Shown: one piece after another, positions 50,055 to 58,773 of the stretch
How the letters are laid out: each line of letters opens with the position of its first letter
Position numbering within the stretch: position 1 is the stretch's first letter
Assembly: GCA_003665935.1 (NCBI GenBank)
Contig: QPLR01000002.1
Location: forward strand, 372,001 to 436,000
From: Halobellus sp. Atlit-31R
Lineage (GTDB): Archaea; Halobacteriota; Halobacteria; Halobacteriales; Haloferacaceae
Direction: 5' to 3'
Length of the DNA stretch: 64,000 nucleotides
Notes under the pieces: generated by a model
Databases searched by the model: none
Told to the model about the DNA's origin: nothing
What the model saw: the letters and a program-made list of their open reading frames with translations, nothing else
Position numbers and translations under genes: made by a program

Positions 50055-51569
50055 TCACTCCAGCAGCGACTCGCCGGTCATCGCGGCCGGCCGCTCGATC
50101 CCCATCAGTTCGAGCATCGTCGGCGCGATGTCACAGAGCGAGCCGTCCTCTCGGAGGCGCCGTCCGCCATCGTCGCCGTCGGGCGTCAGGTAGACGAACG
50201 GGACCGGATTCGTCGTGTGGGCGGTGTGGGGCTCTTCGGGCGTGCCCATATCGTCGGCGTTGCCGTGATCAGCGGTGACGAGCACGTGCCCGCCGGCGGC
50301 TTCGATCGCGGGGACGAGCCGGCCGAGCTGCTCGTCGACGGCCTCGACGGCGGCGACGGCCGCCTCGAAGTCGCCCGTGTGGCCGACCATATCCGGGTTC
50401 GCGTAGTTGAGCACCATCGCGTCCGGATCTTCGGATTCGATCAGCTCGATCGCCGTGTCCGTGACCTCGGCGGCGCTCATCTCCGGCTTCCGGTCGTAGG
50501 TCGGGACGTCCGGACTCTCGACGATACGGCGAATCTCGCCCTCGAACTCGACCTCGCGGCCGCCGTTGAGGAAGTAGGTGACGTGGGCGTACTTCTCGGA
50601 CTCGGCGATCCGGAGCTGACGCTTCCCGGCCGCCGCGAGCGTCTGCCCGAGCGTGTCCGTCGGCTCCTCCGGCGGGAACGCAACCGGAAACGCGAACGTC
50701 TCGTCGTACTCGGTCATCGTGACCAGATGCGTCTCGGGTGGCTCGGTCTCGAAGGGCCACTCGGGATCGACGTCGGCGAGGAGCCGGACGAGCTGACGGG
50801 CGCGGTCCGGCCGGAAGTTGAAGAACAGAACCGCGTCGCCGTCCTCCAGCGCCGGGCCGCCCTGCACGAGCGTCGGCTCGACGAACTCGTCGGTGTCGCC
50901 GCGGTCGTAGGACTCGCGGACGGCGTCGACGCCCGTCGTCGCTTCGTGGTCGGCCTCGCGGGCGACGATGGCGTCGTAGGCGCGCTTCGTCCGCTCCCAG
51001 TTCTGATCGCGGTCCATCGCGTAGTACCGCCCGGAGACGGTGGCGACGTCCCCGGTGCCGGCGTCGTCGACGACGCCCTCCAGCGTCGCGAGGTAGTCCT
51101 CGCCGCCGTGCGGGTCGGTGTCGCGCCCGTCGGTGAACGCGTGAGTGACGGCGTCGACGCCGCGGTCGCCCGCGAGTTCGATCAGCGCGTGGAGGTGACC
51201 CTGCTCGGAGTGGACGCCGCCGTCGCTGAGCAGCCCCATCAGGTGGACGCGGCCGCCCGTCTCCTCGACGTGATCGAACGCCGAGACGATCGCCTCGTTC
51301 GTTCGGAAGGTGCCGTCGGCGATGGCGTCCTCGATGCGGGTGTAGGCTTGCTTGACGACGCGCCCCGCGCCGATGTTGAGATGGCCCACCTCGCTGTTTC
51401 CCATCTGTCCTTCGGGGAGGCCGACGCGCCGCCCGGACACGTCGAGCGTTCCGGAGGCCCCGGCGTCAGCGAACCGGGCGAAGTTCGGCGTCGACGCCGC
51501 TTTCACGGCGTCTCGCCGGTCGTGATCGCCGAGACCCCAGCCGTCGAGGATGACGAGCGCTGCCTGCAT
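50055..51569 (-). CDS. gpmI: 2,3-Bisphosphoglycerate-independent phosphoglycerate mutase
   Basis: 504 residues, bacterial-type iPGM length. The alkaline-phosphatase-like core has VILDGWGLGD with the first metal Asp, the phosphoserine region EGQMGNSEVGHLNIGAGR, and the metal His and Asp in TADHGNADDM and PHTAHTTNPVPFVYL. The central phosphotransfer domain has HLMGLLSDGGVHSEQGHLHALIELA. It interconverts 3- and 2-phosphoglycerate in glycolysis/gluconeogenesis and needs Mn2+. It is complete at both ends. It is divergent from DUF1405, with a 29-bp tandem repeat in the promoter gap. Confidence 0.96.
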   Translation of the reverse strand: MQAALVILDGWGLGDHDRRDAVKAASTPNFARFADAGASGTLDVSGRRVGLPEGQMGNSEVGHLNIGAGRVVKQAYTRIEDAIADGTFRTNEAIVSAFDHVEETGGRVHLMGLLSDGGVHSEQGHLHALIELAGDRGVDAVTHAFTDGRDTDPHGGEDYLATLEGVVDDAGTGDVATVSGRYYAMDRDQNWERTKRAYDAIVAREADHEATTGVDAVRESYDRGDTDEFVEPTLVQGGPALEDGDAVLFFNFRPDRARQLVRLLADVDPEWPFETEPPETHLVTMTEYDETFAFPVAFPPEEPTDTLGQTLAAAGKRQLRIAESEKYAHVTYFLNGGREVEFEGEIRRIVESPDVPTYDRKPEMSAAEVTDTAIELIESEDPDAMVLNYANPDMVGHTGDFEAAVAAVEAVDEQLGRLVPAIEAAGGHVLVTADHGNADDMGTPEEPHTAHTTNPVPFVYLTPDGDDGGRRLREDGSLCDIAPTMLELMGIERPAAMTGESLLE

Positions 51570-51644
51570 ACGCGGGGTGATGCGAGCCCTCGCTGAATAG
51601 GCTTCGCTTCCCGCGGCTGCTCGATAGAAGCCGCTCGATCGGAG

Positions 51645-51702
51645 GCGACGACCCGGAGGCAGCGAGACCGGACGCGACGACCCGGAGGCAGCGAGACCGG
51701 AC
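51645..51702. repeat. 29-bp tandem repeat, two exact copies plus a partial one
   Basis: The 29-base unit starting GCGACGACCC occurs at 51645-51673 and 51674-51702, and GCGAC begins a third. It lies in the 163-base gap between gpmI (minus) and the DUF1405 gene (plus), upstream of both. Could be a recent duplication or carry a regulator site. Confidence 0.8.
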
Positions 51703-51732
51703 GCGACACCTTCTTTCGGGTCGCCGCCGTCG

Positions 51733-52434
51733 ATGGAAGCGATGGTTGGTCGGCACGGCGACGCGACAGACGGCGGCTGGCGGGCGCGGCTCCGACGCCC
51801 GTTTCCGGAGTCCTGGGTGCAGTACTACCTCGGCAACGGGGCGAGCCTTGGCTGGCTGCTCGTCGTCGACGGGGCGGCGTTCCTCCTCGGCGTCAGTTTC
51901 TACGTCCACTCGGAGCCGTCGCTCGCAGACCTCAGTTCGCTCCTGTATCCGCTGTTCGGCGACTCGCCGACAGCGCTCGCGCTTGCGACGCTCTCGATCG
52001 CGACGCTGCTTCCGAACCTCGGACGCCGACTCGCCGACGCGCCGTCGAACCGCCTCCTGACCGTGCTCCACACGCTCGCGTTCGTCTGGCTCGTGAAGTA
52101 CGGCCTCTGGACGGCCGTCGCGCTCAATCTCCGCCCAGATCTGTACGTCGGCTTCACGCCGGCGTTGCTGTGGGAGTACTGGGGGATCCTGATAACGCAC
52201 CTGTTCTTCCTCCTGCAGGCGGCGGCGATTCCGTACTACGGCCGGACCTCGCGGGAGGCGCTGGCGGCGGCGCTCGCCCTCCTCTTGCTCAACGACGTCT
52301 TCGACTACGGCTTCGGCTTCTATCCACCACTACGCTACGAGGCGGGCCCGCTCTTGGCGGGCATCACTGTCGCGCTCTCGTTCCTCGTCGTCGGGTACGC
52401 CGCGTGGGTCTTCGACCGCGACGAGGTGCGGTGA
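51733..52434 (+). CDS. DUF1405 integral membrane protein
   Basis: 233 residues with about six hydrophobic segments. The N-terminal soluble part is followed by WVQYYLGNGASLGWLLVVDGAAFLLGVSFYV, a block typical of DUF1405, and then LPNLGRRL, FVWLVKYGLWTAVALNL, LLWEYWGILITHLFFLLQA and NDVFDYGFGFYPPL. Function of the family is not known. Another in-frame ATG at 51742 is a possible start. It stands alone with the regulator gene 60 bases downstream on the same strand. Confidence 0.85.
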   Translation: MEAMVGRHGDATDGGWRARLRRPFPESWVQYYLGNGASLGWLLVVDGAAFLLGVSFYVHSEPSLADLSSLLYPLFGDSPTALALATLSIATLLPNLGRRLADAPSNRLLTVLHTLAFVWLVKYGLWTAVALNLRPDLYVGFTPALLWEYWGILITHLFFLLQAAAIPYYGRTSREALAAALALLLLNDVFDYGFGFYPPLRYEAGPLLAGITVALSFLVVGYAAWVFDRDEVR

Positions 52435-52492
52435 TCGGCGCTCGACCGGAAGATGCGTCAGCGTCTTACGTCTCGACGGTTTACCTGCGGTT

Positions 52493-53311
52493 ATGGACTC
52501 TGCGGTACTCCTGGATCTCCTCGGGAACGAGAACCGGCGGCGCATCCTCCGGCTCCTCTCGCATAAACCCTGTTACGTCACCGAGATCAGCGAGTACCTG
52601 GGTGTCAGCCCGAAGGCCGTCATCGACCACCTCCGACGGCTCGAGGAGGCCGGACTCGTCGAGAGCCACACCGACGACCAGCGGCGGAAGTACTTCCACA
52701 TCGCGCGGAATCTCCGACTGGAAGTGAGCGTCTCGCCGTACCGCTTCGGCGCGAAGAGCGCCTATCCAGCCAGCCGGAGCCTCGATATGCGTGGGCGCTG
52801 CCAGCACATCTCGCTGGACGTGCCGGGCGAAGGCACCGGCTGTGAGGGAGACGCCGCGAGCGACGAAGCAGGCAGCACCGGACGGGAGCGGCCGACCGAC
52901 GGTGAGGGTGGCGGTGCCGACGACGGCAGCGACCCGCCGCGGACTCTCGACGAGATCCGTCGCCGCGACGGCGACGCCGTGCGGGCGAACGGCGGCGTCC
53001 CCGACGACGTCGCGTCGCTCGCGCGACAGTACGCCCACCTCGAGGAGGTCGAGAGCGAGCTCTCGCTCGCACAGCGGTGGATCCACGGCCGAGTGACGGA
53101 GGTCCTCGACCGCCTGACCGAGCGCATCGGCGCGGAGGCCGACAGCCGGTTCTACGCCGAGGTGCTCGCTTCCATCGCCCGCGAGACCCGGACGGGTCGC
53201 GAGGTCGCACGCGAACTCAACGCGAACCCCGAGCGCGTCGAGACCGCCCTCGAACGACTCGCGGAGCGCGGGCTGGTCCACCGCGAGGGGTCGGACTGGC
53301 GGATCGGCTGA
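52493..53311 (+). CDS. ArsR-type winged-helix regulator with two winged-helix segments
   Basis: 272 residues. Residues 1-70 form an ArsR-like winged helix: LLDLLGNENRRRILRLLSHKPCYVTEISEYLGVSPKAVIDHLRRLEEAGLVESHTDDQRRKYFHI. A Gly/Asp/Arg-rich linker of about 50 residues follows, then a helical stretch (DDVASLARQYAHLEEVESELSLAQRWIHGRVTEVLDRLTERI) and, at about 215-272, a second winged-helix pattern (SIARETRTGREVARELNANPERVETALERLAERGLVHREGSDWRIG). The regulator sits between DUF1405 and deoC on the same strand, so it might control one of them. Its signal is unknown. Confidence 0.82.
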   Translation: MDSAVLLDLLGNENRRRILRLLSHKPCYVTEISEYLGVSPKAVIDHLRRLEEAGLVESHTDDQRRKYFHIARNLRLEVSVSPYRFGAKSAYPASRSLDMRGRCQHISLDVPGEGTGCEGDAASDEAGSTGRERPTDGEGGGADDGSDPPRTLDEIRRRDGDAVRANGGVPDDVASLARQYAHLEEVESELSLAQRWIHGRVTEVLDRLTERIGAEADSRFYAEVLASIARETRTGREVARELNANPERVETALERLAERGLVHREGSDWRIG

Positions 53312-53383
53312 CTGAGAGCGTGGCACGGCGCACGCCGACGGCCGACCCCGCTGCTTTTCTCGCTCGCGGTCGAGTTGCCGCGT

Positions 53384-54019
53384 ATGGACGAATCTGAACT
53401 GGCCGCACGCATCGACCACACGGTGCTCGGCCCGACGACGACGGTCGACGACGTGGAGCGCGTCCTCGACGCTGCCGTCGAACACGGGATGAACGCCTGC
53501 GTGCCGCCCTGTTACGTCGCCGAAGCCGCCGAGTACGCCCCGGACGTGACGCTCGCGACGGTCGTCGGCTTCCCGCACGGACAGCACTCCACGGCGGCGA
53601 AGCACGGCGAGGCGGTCGACGCGTGGCAGACCGGCGCGAACGAACTCGATATGGTGCTCAACGTCGGACGGCTGAAAGCCGGCGACGACGAGGCCGTCGC
53701 CGCGGACATCGCGGAGGTCGTCGCCGCGGTGCCGATTCCAGTGAAGGTCATCCTCGAGACGGCGCTTTTGACCGACGCGGAGAAGCACCGCGCCTGCGAG
53801 GCCGCCGTCGAGGCCGGAGCCGACTTCGTCAAGACATCGACCGGCTTCGCAGACGGCGGCGCGACCGTCGCGGACGTCGAACTGATGGCGGAGTATCTGC
53901 CGGTGAAAGCGAGCGGCGGGATCGGCTCCTACGAGGAGGCGATAGCGATGCTCGATGCGGGTGCCGAACGGATCGGCGCGTCGTCCGGCGTCGCGATTCT
54001 CGACGGCGCGCCCGAGTAA
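53384..54019 (+). CDS. deoC: Deoxyribose-phosphate aldolase
   Basis: 211 residues from ATG 53384; the earlier in-frame TTG is less plausible. Conserved parts: [64 protein letters not shown] with a conserved catalytic lysine and [16 protein letters not shown] with the Schiff-base lysine. It cleaves 2-deoxyribose-5-phosphate into glyceraldehyde-3-phosphate and acetaldehyde. The end [12 protein letters not shown] is the normal DeoC C-terminus. Confidence 0.95.
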   Translation: MDESELAARIDHTVLGPTTTVDDVERVLDAAVEHGMNACVPPCYVAEAAEYAPDVTLATVVGFPHGQHSTAAKHGEAVDAWQTGANELDMVLNVGRLKAGDDEAVAADIAEVVAAVPIPVKVILETALLTDAEKHRACEAAVEAGADFVKTSTGFADGGATVADVELMAEYLPVKASGGIGSYEEAIAMLDAGAERIGASSGVAILDGAPE

Positions 54020-54044
54020 GGGGACGGCGCGTCGTCGCCGTTTC

Positions 54045-54218
54045 TCACTCCTCGCGCATCTCGCCGAGCCGGTCGACGAGCGTGTTGGTGTCGACGTCGG
54101 ACTCGACGTTGACATCTCCGTCGTGGTCGTGTTCGTGGACGTTGACCGCTTCGCTGTCGTCGTCCTCGTCGGTCGTCTGCGATTGCTGCTCGGATTCGTC
54201 GTAGCTTCCGAAGCCCAT
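54045..54218 (-). CDS. Small acidic haloarchaeal protein
   Basis: 57 residues from ATG 54218. The opening MGFGSYDESEQQ and the middle VNVHEHDHDGDVNVESD with a His/Asp cluster are a pattern I remember from conserved small haloarchaeal proteins. It is very acidic with no Cys or membrane span, and the C-terminal TNTLVDRLGEMREE looks helical. The longer frame that runs on upstream has no conserved features. Function unknown; the His-Asp cluster could bind metal. Confidence 0.65.
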   Translation of the reverse strand: MGFGSYDESEQQSQTTDEDDDSEAVNVHEHDHDGDVNVESDVDTNTLVDRLGEMREE

Positions 54219-54405
54219 ACTCGTCGATCCCGTCGAGCGGTGAAGAACCACACGAAGCGCGTCGCGGTCCGGAGTCGGTCCCACCCGGACGAAGCGTATT
54301 TCCAGACGCGTCCGCGGCGGGACGCTCGACCGCGAGAGCGGCCCGCGACGCCCGGGATCGACGGACGCACCGGGTCGAGTCTCCTGAGGTCGACCCCGAG
54401 ACGGT

Positions 54406-56580
54406 TCAGCTGTCGAGTGCAGCCGCTGCCGCGCGCTCGACTCGCTGGGACTGTGCTTCTTCCGCGACGACGGCTTCGAGGAGCGGCGTGGCCGGTTCGT
54501 AGGCGATCGACCCGAGCAGACGGGTCGTGAGGAACTGTTTTTGCTCCGTCCGCGGATCGAGCAGCAGCGCCGCGAGGCCCTCGTCGCTCTCGGGAGCTGC
54601 CCACTCGTCGGGGACTGACTCGACGTCGGCGCCCGCGGCCAGCCGGACGAGCGGGAGGCTCGGTGGCTGTCGGTCGCGCTCCCGACCGACGAGCGGTGCG
54701 ATCGCGTCCGAAACCGTTTCCGGGTGTTCCAGTGCCAGGAACGCCAGCACCAGTGCGTCACCGGTGTTGTCGAAGCGGTAGTCGCCGGTGTAGCTGTCCG
54801 CGTAGCTGTCGGCGACGCGGTCGAGAACCGAAACAAGCTCGTCGGGGTACTCCGCTGCCAGTCCCGCCAGCACGTGGGCAAAGGACGACGGGTTCTCCGA
54901 CTCGGCGATTCGCTCGACGACGGGATCGACCGCTGCTTCGACGGTCTCGGGCCGGACCGACGCCAGCGGACTCAGGGCGCGGACGGCGTCGGCCGAGAGG
55001 TCCCTCTGGCTGTCCGACGCGCTGTCGGGGACGAAGCGGAGCAGTTCGGGGACCGGATCGTCGAAGGCGTCCGGATACTGTCCGGCGACCGGCGGACGGT
55101 GGAGGACTTCGAGCGCTGCCGCGTTCGCAGCTCGGTCGTCGCGTTCGAGGGCCTCGACGACAGCGGCGTAGATGTCGTCGTCGTGGCGCGCGAGGCGTCC
55201 CAGTACCGTGCCGAGTTTGTGATCGTGTCGGGCGTCGTCGTCGAGAACGGCCGATTCGAGTTCGTCGAACAGTCGAGCGGTAGATCCCGTGAGGCGTTCG
55301 GGGTCTTCCCGCGCGGTGACTGCGAGGCCGTCGGCAGCCGTATCACGGACCGATTCGTAATTCTCCTCGTTCTCCGCATCGTCGTCGAGTGCCTCGAGGT
55401 ATAGCGAGGCCGGGTCCTCGAACTCGCCGTGCAGTTCGTTCACGATGGTCCTGAGCGCCCGGTACCGGACGTGCGGTGATCCAGCCCGACTCTGACGCTC
55501 GAGAATCTCTCGGACAGTCGCCGCTCCGTCCTCGTCCGCACGGTCGTAGAGCCGTCGGATAGACTCTGTGTCGAACTCGCCCGCAGCCAGCAACGCCGTC
55601 ACGTGCTCGGGGGCACCGGCCGCGGCGACGACGCGAGCGGAGTCGCCGTCGAACCGCACCCCGTCGTCTTCGATGCGCGCGAGGAAGGGACCGACGGGAC
55701 GCCCGGCCGCCGGGTACTCGTCGGCCAGCGCAGCGACGACTTCGATCGTCGAGCTACGTGTCGACGGCGTTCCGGTGGTGTCGTTGAACTCCGTGCGGAC
55801 CTGGGAGACGGCCGGCTCGACGGCCGCCGGATCGTGCTCGGCGATCACGGCGAGGAAGTCGAGCAGATCGCTCCGGACCCGCGGTCCCGTCGTCTGTAGC
55901 ATCGCCGCCACCCGATCGACGGAATCGGTGAACTGCTCGGGGAAGCTGTCGGCGTACTCGGCGAGCGCGTCGACGGCGTTCTTGCGGACCTGATAACTCT
56001 CGCGGGCGGTCTCGGCGCGGTCCCAGAGGTCCGGCACGTACGGCTCGACGGCTTCGGGCTCCGCCTCCTCGACATCGTATCCGCGGCCGGCGAGGTCTTC
56101 CAGTAACCGCACGCCGAGATTTCGGCTCCCGGCACTGTCGGCGTTGCAGAACGCGGATGCGGCGTCGGCAAGCCCGTCGGCGTCTAGGACACTGCCCAGG
56201 ATCTCTTTCGCTGTGTTCTCCCGGACGTCGTCACCGACTGCGTGACCGATCTCGCGGCTGAACGAACGGACGAGGTCGGGCTCTTCCTCACAGACGGCCG
56301 AGAGAAGCGCTCCGAAACCCGAGCGACCGCCCGCCGAGCCGTCGATCGTACCGAAGACTGCCTCGATCACTTCGGCGTCGACGAGCCGTGCGACCTCTGC
56401 GGACGGCAGCTCCTCGGTCAGGGTTTCGAGCGCCTCGCCCGCAGTTCGCTGCACCGAGTACTCGTCTACCCGCCCAAGTCCCGCGAGTAGCTCTTCGAGC
56501 TCGGACTGTGAGACGTCTTCAGGCGTGGCCGCGGCTTTCTCGGCGATCGCGTCGACTCTCGCTTCGGAGACTTCACCCAT
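54406..56580 (-). CDS. Large HEAT/ARM-repeat-like protein
   Basis: 724 residues from ATG 56580, no signal or membrane span. It is built of short helical repeats of about 35-40 residues along its whole length, for instance VDALAEYADSFPEQFTDSVDRVAAML, RSDLLDFLAVIAEHDPAAVEPAV, VLAGLAAEYPDELVSVLDRVADS and LVLAFLALEHPETVSDAIAPLVGRE. Such solenoids bind other proteins. There is no catalytic motif. It is divergent from the histidine kinase gene, 156 bases apart. Related proteins are found in haloarchaea, so it is real; its partner is unknown. Confidence 0.8.
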   Translation of the reverse strand: MGEVSEARVDAIAEKAAATPEDVSQSELEELLAGLGRVDEYSVQRTAGEALETLTEELPSAEVARLVDAEVIEAVFGTIDGSAGGRSGFGALLSAVCEEEPDLVRSFSREIGHAVGDDVRENTAKEILGSVLDADGLADAASAFCNADSAGSRNLGVRLLEDLAGRGYDVEEAEPEAVEPYVPDLWDRAETARESYQVRKNAVDALAEYADSFPEQFTDSVDRVAAMLQTTGPRVRSDLLDFLAVIAEHDPAAVEPAVSQVRTEFNDTTGTPSTRSSTIEVVAALADEYPAAGRPVGPFLARIEDDGVRFDGDSARVVAAAGAPEHVTALLAAGEFDTESIRRLYDRADEDGAATVREILERQSRAGSPHVRYRALRTIVNELHGEFEDPASLYLEALDDDAENEENYESVRDTAADGLAVTAREDPERLTGSTARLFDELESAVLDDDARHDHKLGTVLGRLARHDDDIYAAVVEALERDDRAANAAALEVLHRPPVAGQYPDAFDDPVPELLRFVPDSASDSQRDLSADAVRALSPLASVRPETVEAAVDPVVERIAESENPSSFAHVLAGLAAEYPDELVSVLDRVADSYADSYTGDYRFDNTGDALVLAFLALEHPETVSDAIAPLVGRERDRQPPSLPLVRLAAGADVESVPDEWAAPESDEGLAALLLDPRTEQKQFLTTRLLGSIAYEPATPLLEAVVAEEAQSQRVERAAAAALDS

Positions 56581-56736
56581 ACGACGAGATGTACGGTAGG
56601 ACAAACATAATATGTTGGTTGGTGAACGATACTGGTGTCGACCGTCCGGTCGACAACAGCGACTTGGCACGATTCACCACGACCGCACGGCTACACACCA
56701 AAACGTTTTGACACGCCTTCGAGATAGCTCAGACGG

Positions 56737-58629
56737 ATGCACACCGGACCGTCGGAGCGGACGTGGTACGGGGCGAGTGTCGCCCTCCTCGGAACGCTGT
56801 TCACGGCCGTGACGCTCTTCGACGTCTACGCCGACGTCGCGATTCAGGCCGGTCCGCTGTACCTCACGCTCTTCGAGAACGCGGTTCCGCTGCTCTTGAA
56901 CCTGGTGCTCGTCGTCGCCGGCGTCGTTCTCGCCCGGCGAGCGGGACTCGACCCCGCGTTCGTCTCTAGAACCGCGAAGTGGAGCTTCCTCGGTGCGCTC
57001 GTCATCTTCGCGATCACGCTGTGGGTGTATCTCTTCCAGGTCGCGCAAGGCGAGATCAAACCGCGGATTCTGTTCAGCCACGTCGTCGCGACGGGTGCGG
57101 TCGCCGGGCTCGCCGTGGGCGCGTACGACGGACAGCGGCGGCGTCGGGAGGACGAACTGGAGGTCGAACACGACAAGACCTCGGCGCTCTTCCACAGCAG
57201 CTCCGACTGCATCGCGGAGATCGAGTTCGTCGACGGCCGTCCGATCGTCCGCGGCGTCAATCCGGCGTTCGAGTCGGTGTTCGGCTACGAGTCCGCCGCG
57301 ATCGAAGGCGAATCGATCGACGAAGCGATCGTCCCACCGGGCGGCGATCAGAACGCCAGCGCCATCAGCAGCCGGGCACAGCAAGGCGAGCCGTTCGAGG
57401 TCGACGAGCTGTTCCGCCTGACGGCGTCGGGTGAGCTCCGCGTGTTCCGTCTGCAGTCGATCCCGCTGGAGGCCGCGTCTGCCGATACCGACGGGTACGC
57501 CGTCTACACCGACATCACGTCGGAACACCGCCACGAGCGGCGGACGACCGCTCTCCACGAGGCGACGCGCGCGCTGTTGACGGCCGGCTCCGTCGAGGAG
57601 ATCGCAGAAACCACTGTCGACGCCGCGACAGGTATTCTGGACTTGGACTTCACCGGCATCCATCTGTACGACGACGACAGGGAAGTGCTTCGACCGGTCG
57701 CCTACACTCAGCAGGTCGGCGACGTCGTCGGCTCGCCGCCGGCCTTCGAGCCGGGCGAATCGATCGTGTGGTCGGTGTTCGAGAGCGGGACGCCGCGATA
57801 CGTCAGAGACATCGAGGCCGAAGCGGACGCCTACAACGACGAGTCGCCACTGGGTAGCGAGATCATCGTCCCGCTCGCGGAGTTCGGTGTGCTACTGATC
57901 GGCGCTCGACGCCGCGACGCGTTCGAGGACTCCGAGTACTCGCTGGCGAAGATCCTCGCGGCGAACGTCGCAGTCGCGATGGAGCGCGCCGAGCGGGAGT
58001 GCCGCCTCGAACAGCAGAACGAGCGGCTCGAGACGTTCACGAACGTCGTCTCACACGATCTCCGGAATCCGCTGAACGTCGCCGACGGCTACCTCGAACT
58101 CGCCCGCGACGGTGACCCAGAGGCGTTCGAGCGCGTCGACGAAGCGCTCGACCGGATGGACGAACTGACCGAGGATCTGCTCACGCTGGCCCGTCAGGGT
58201 GACGCCATCGACGACGTCACCGAAACCCGTCTCGACTGTATCGCGCAAGCGGCGTGGACGAACACGGCCACGGCGGACGCGACGCTGCAGACCGACGCCG
58301 CAGACAGCGTCGACGCCGATCCGGGTCGCCTGCAACAGCTGCTCGAGAACCTCTTCACGAACGCGGTCCAGCACGGGGGCGAGGACGTGACCGTCCGCGT
58401 GGCGTCGACCGACGAGGGCTTCGCCGTCGCGGACGACGGCGAGGGAATCCCCGCCGCGGATCGACCGCAGGTACTCACCGAGGGCTACACCACCGACGAC
58501 GACGGAACCGGCTTCGGCCTCGCGATCGTCGCAGAGATCGCGGACGCTCACGGGTGGGCGACGACGGTCACGGAGGGCAAGCGCGGCGGCGCGAAGTTCG
58601 TCTTCGCGACCGATCGGACGTCGGCGTGA
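56737..58629 (+). CDS. Membrane PAS-GAF sensor histidine kinase
   Basis: 630 residues. Residues 1-130 contain about four membrane segments (ASVALLGTLFTAVTLFDVYA, AVPLLLNLVLVVAGVVLA, WSFLGALVIFAITLWVYLF, VATGAVAGLAVGAY). A PAS domain follows (about 150-265, SSDCIAEIEFVDGRPIVRGVNPAFESVFGY), then a GAF domain (about 275-420). The HisKA motif FTNVVSHDLRNPLNVADGYLELA has phosphorylated H440. The ATPase part shows LLENLFTNAVQHGG, VADDGEGIP and TDDDGTGFGLAIV. It should phosphorylate a response regulator in reply to an unknown signal; no receiver gene is adjacent. The architecture is common in haloarchaea. Confidence 0.92.
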   Translation: MHTGPSERTWYGASVALLGTLFTAVTLFDVYADVAIQAGPLYLTLFENAVPLLLNLVLVVAGVVLARRAGLDPAFVSRTAKWSFLGALVIFAITLWVYLFQVAQGEIKPRILFSHVVATGAVAGLAVGAYDGQRRRREDELEVEHDKTSALFHSSSDCIAEIEFVDGRPIVRGVNPAFESVFGYESAAIEGESIDEAIVPPGGDQNASAISSRAQQGEPFEVDELFRLTASGELRVFRLQSIPLEAASADTDGYAVYTDITSEHRHERRTTALHEATRALLTAGSVEEIAETTVDAATGILDLDFTGIHLYDDDREVLRPVAYTQQVGDVVGSPPAFEPGESIVWSVFESGTPRYVRDIEAEADAYNDESPLGSEIIVPLAEFGVLLIGARRRDAFEDSEYSLAKILAANVAVAMERAERECRLEQQNERLETFTNVVSHDLRNPLNVADGYLELARDGDPEAFERVDEALDRMDELTEDLLTLARQGDAIDDVTETRLDCIAQAAWTNTATADATLQTDAADSVDADPGRLQQLLENLFTNAVQHGGEDVTVRVASTDEGFAVADDGEGIPAADRPQVLTEGYTTDDDGTGFGLAIVAEIADAHGWATTVTEGKRGGAKFVFATDRTSA

Positions 58630-58773
58630 CCACGCCCCGGTACGTTGCAGTATCCCGAGGATCCCCGACTCCGTCGAAATCGCCTTCGTCAGCTGTCTAA
58701 AAGCCGATCCGAAAAATGTGGAGTTATCAGCCTGGAGTGCAGCGGCCGAGGTAGACACACTCACAGGTCGACT

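Noticed and set aside
49719..51702. CRISPR array
   Set aside because: Only a hexamer run inside a gene and a two-copy 29-bp tandem repeat with no spacers; no cas genes in the window.
52481..54604. Long minus-strand frame over the ArsR-type regulator and deoC
   Set aside because: Opposite strand of recognisable genes; no motif, basic composition unlike halophile proteins.
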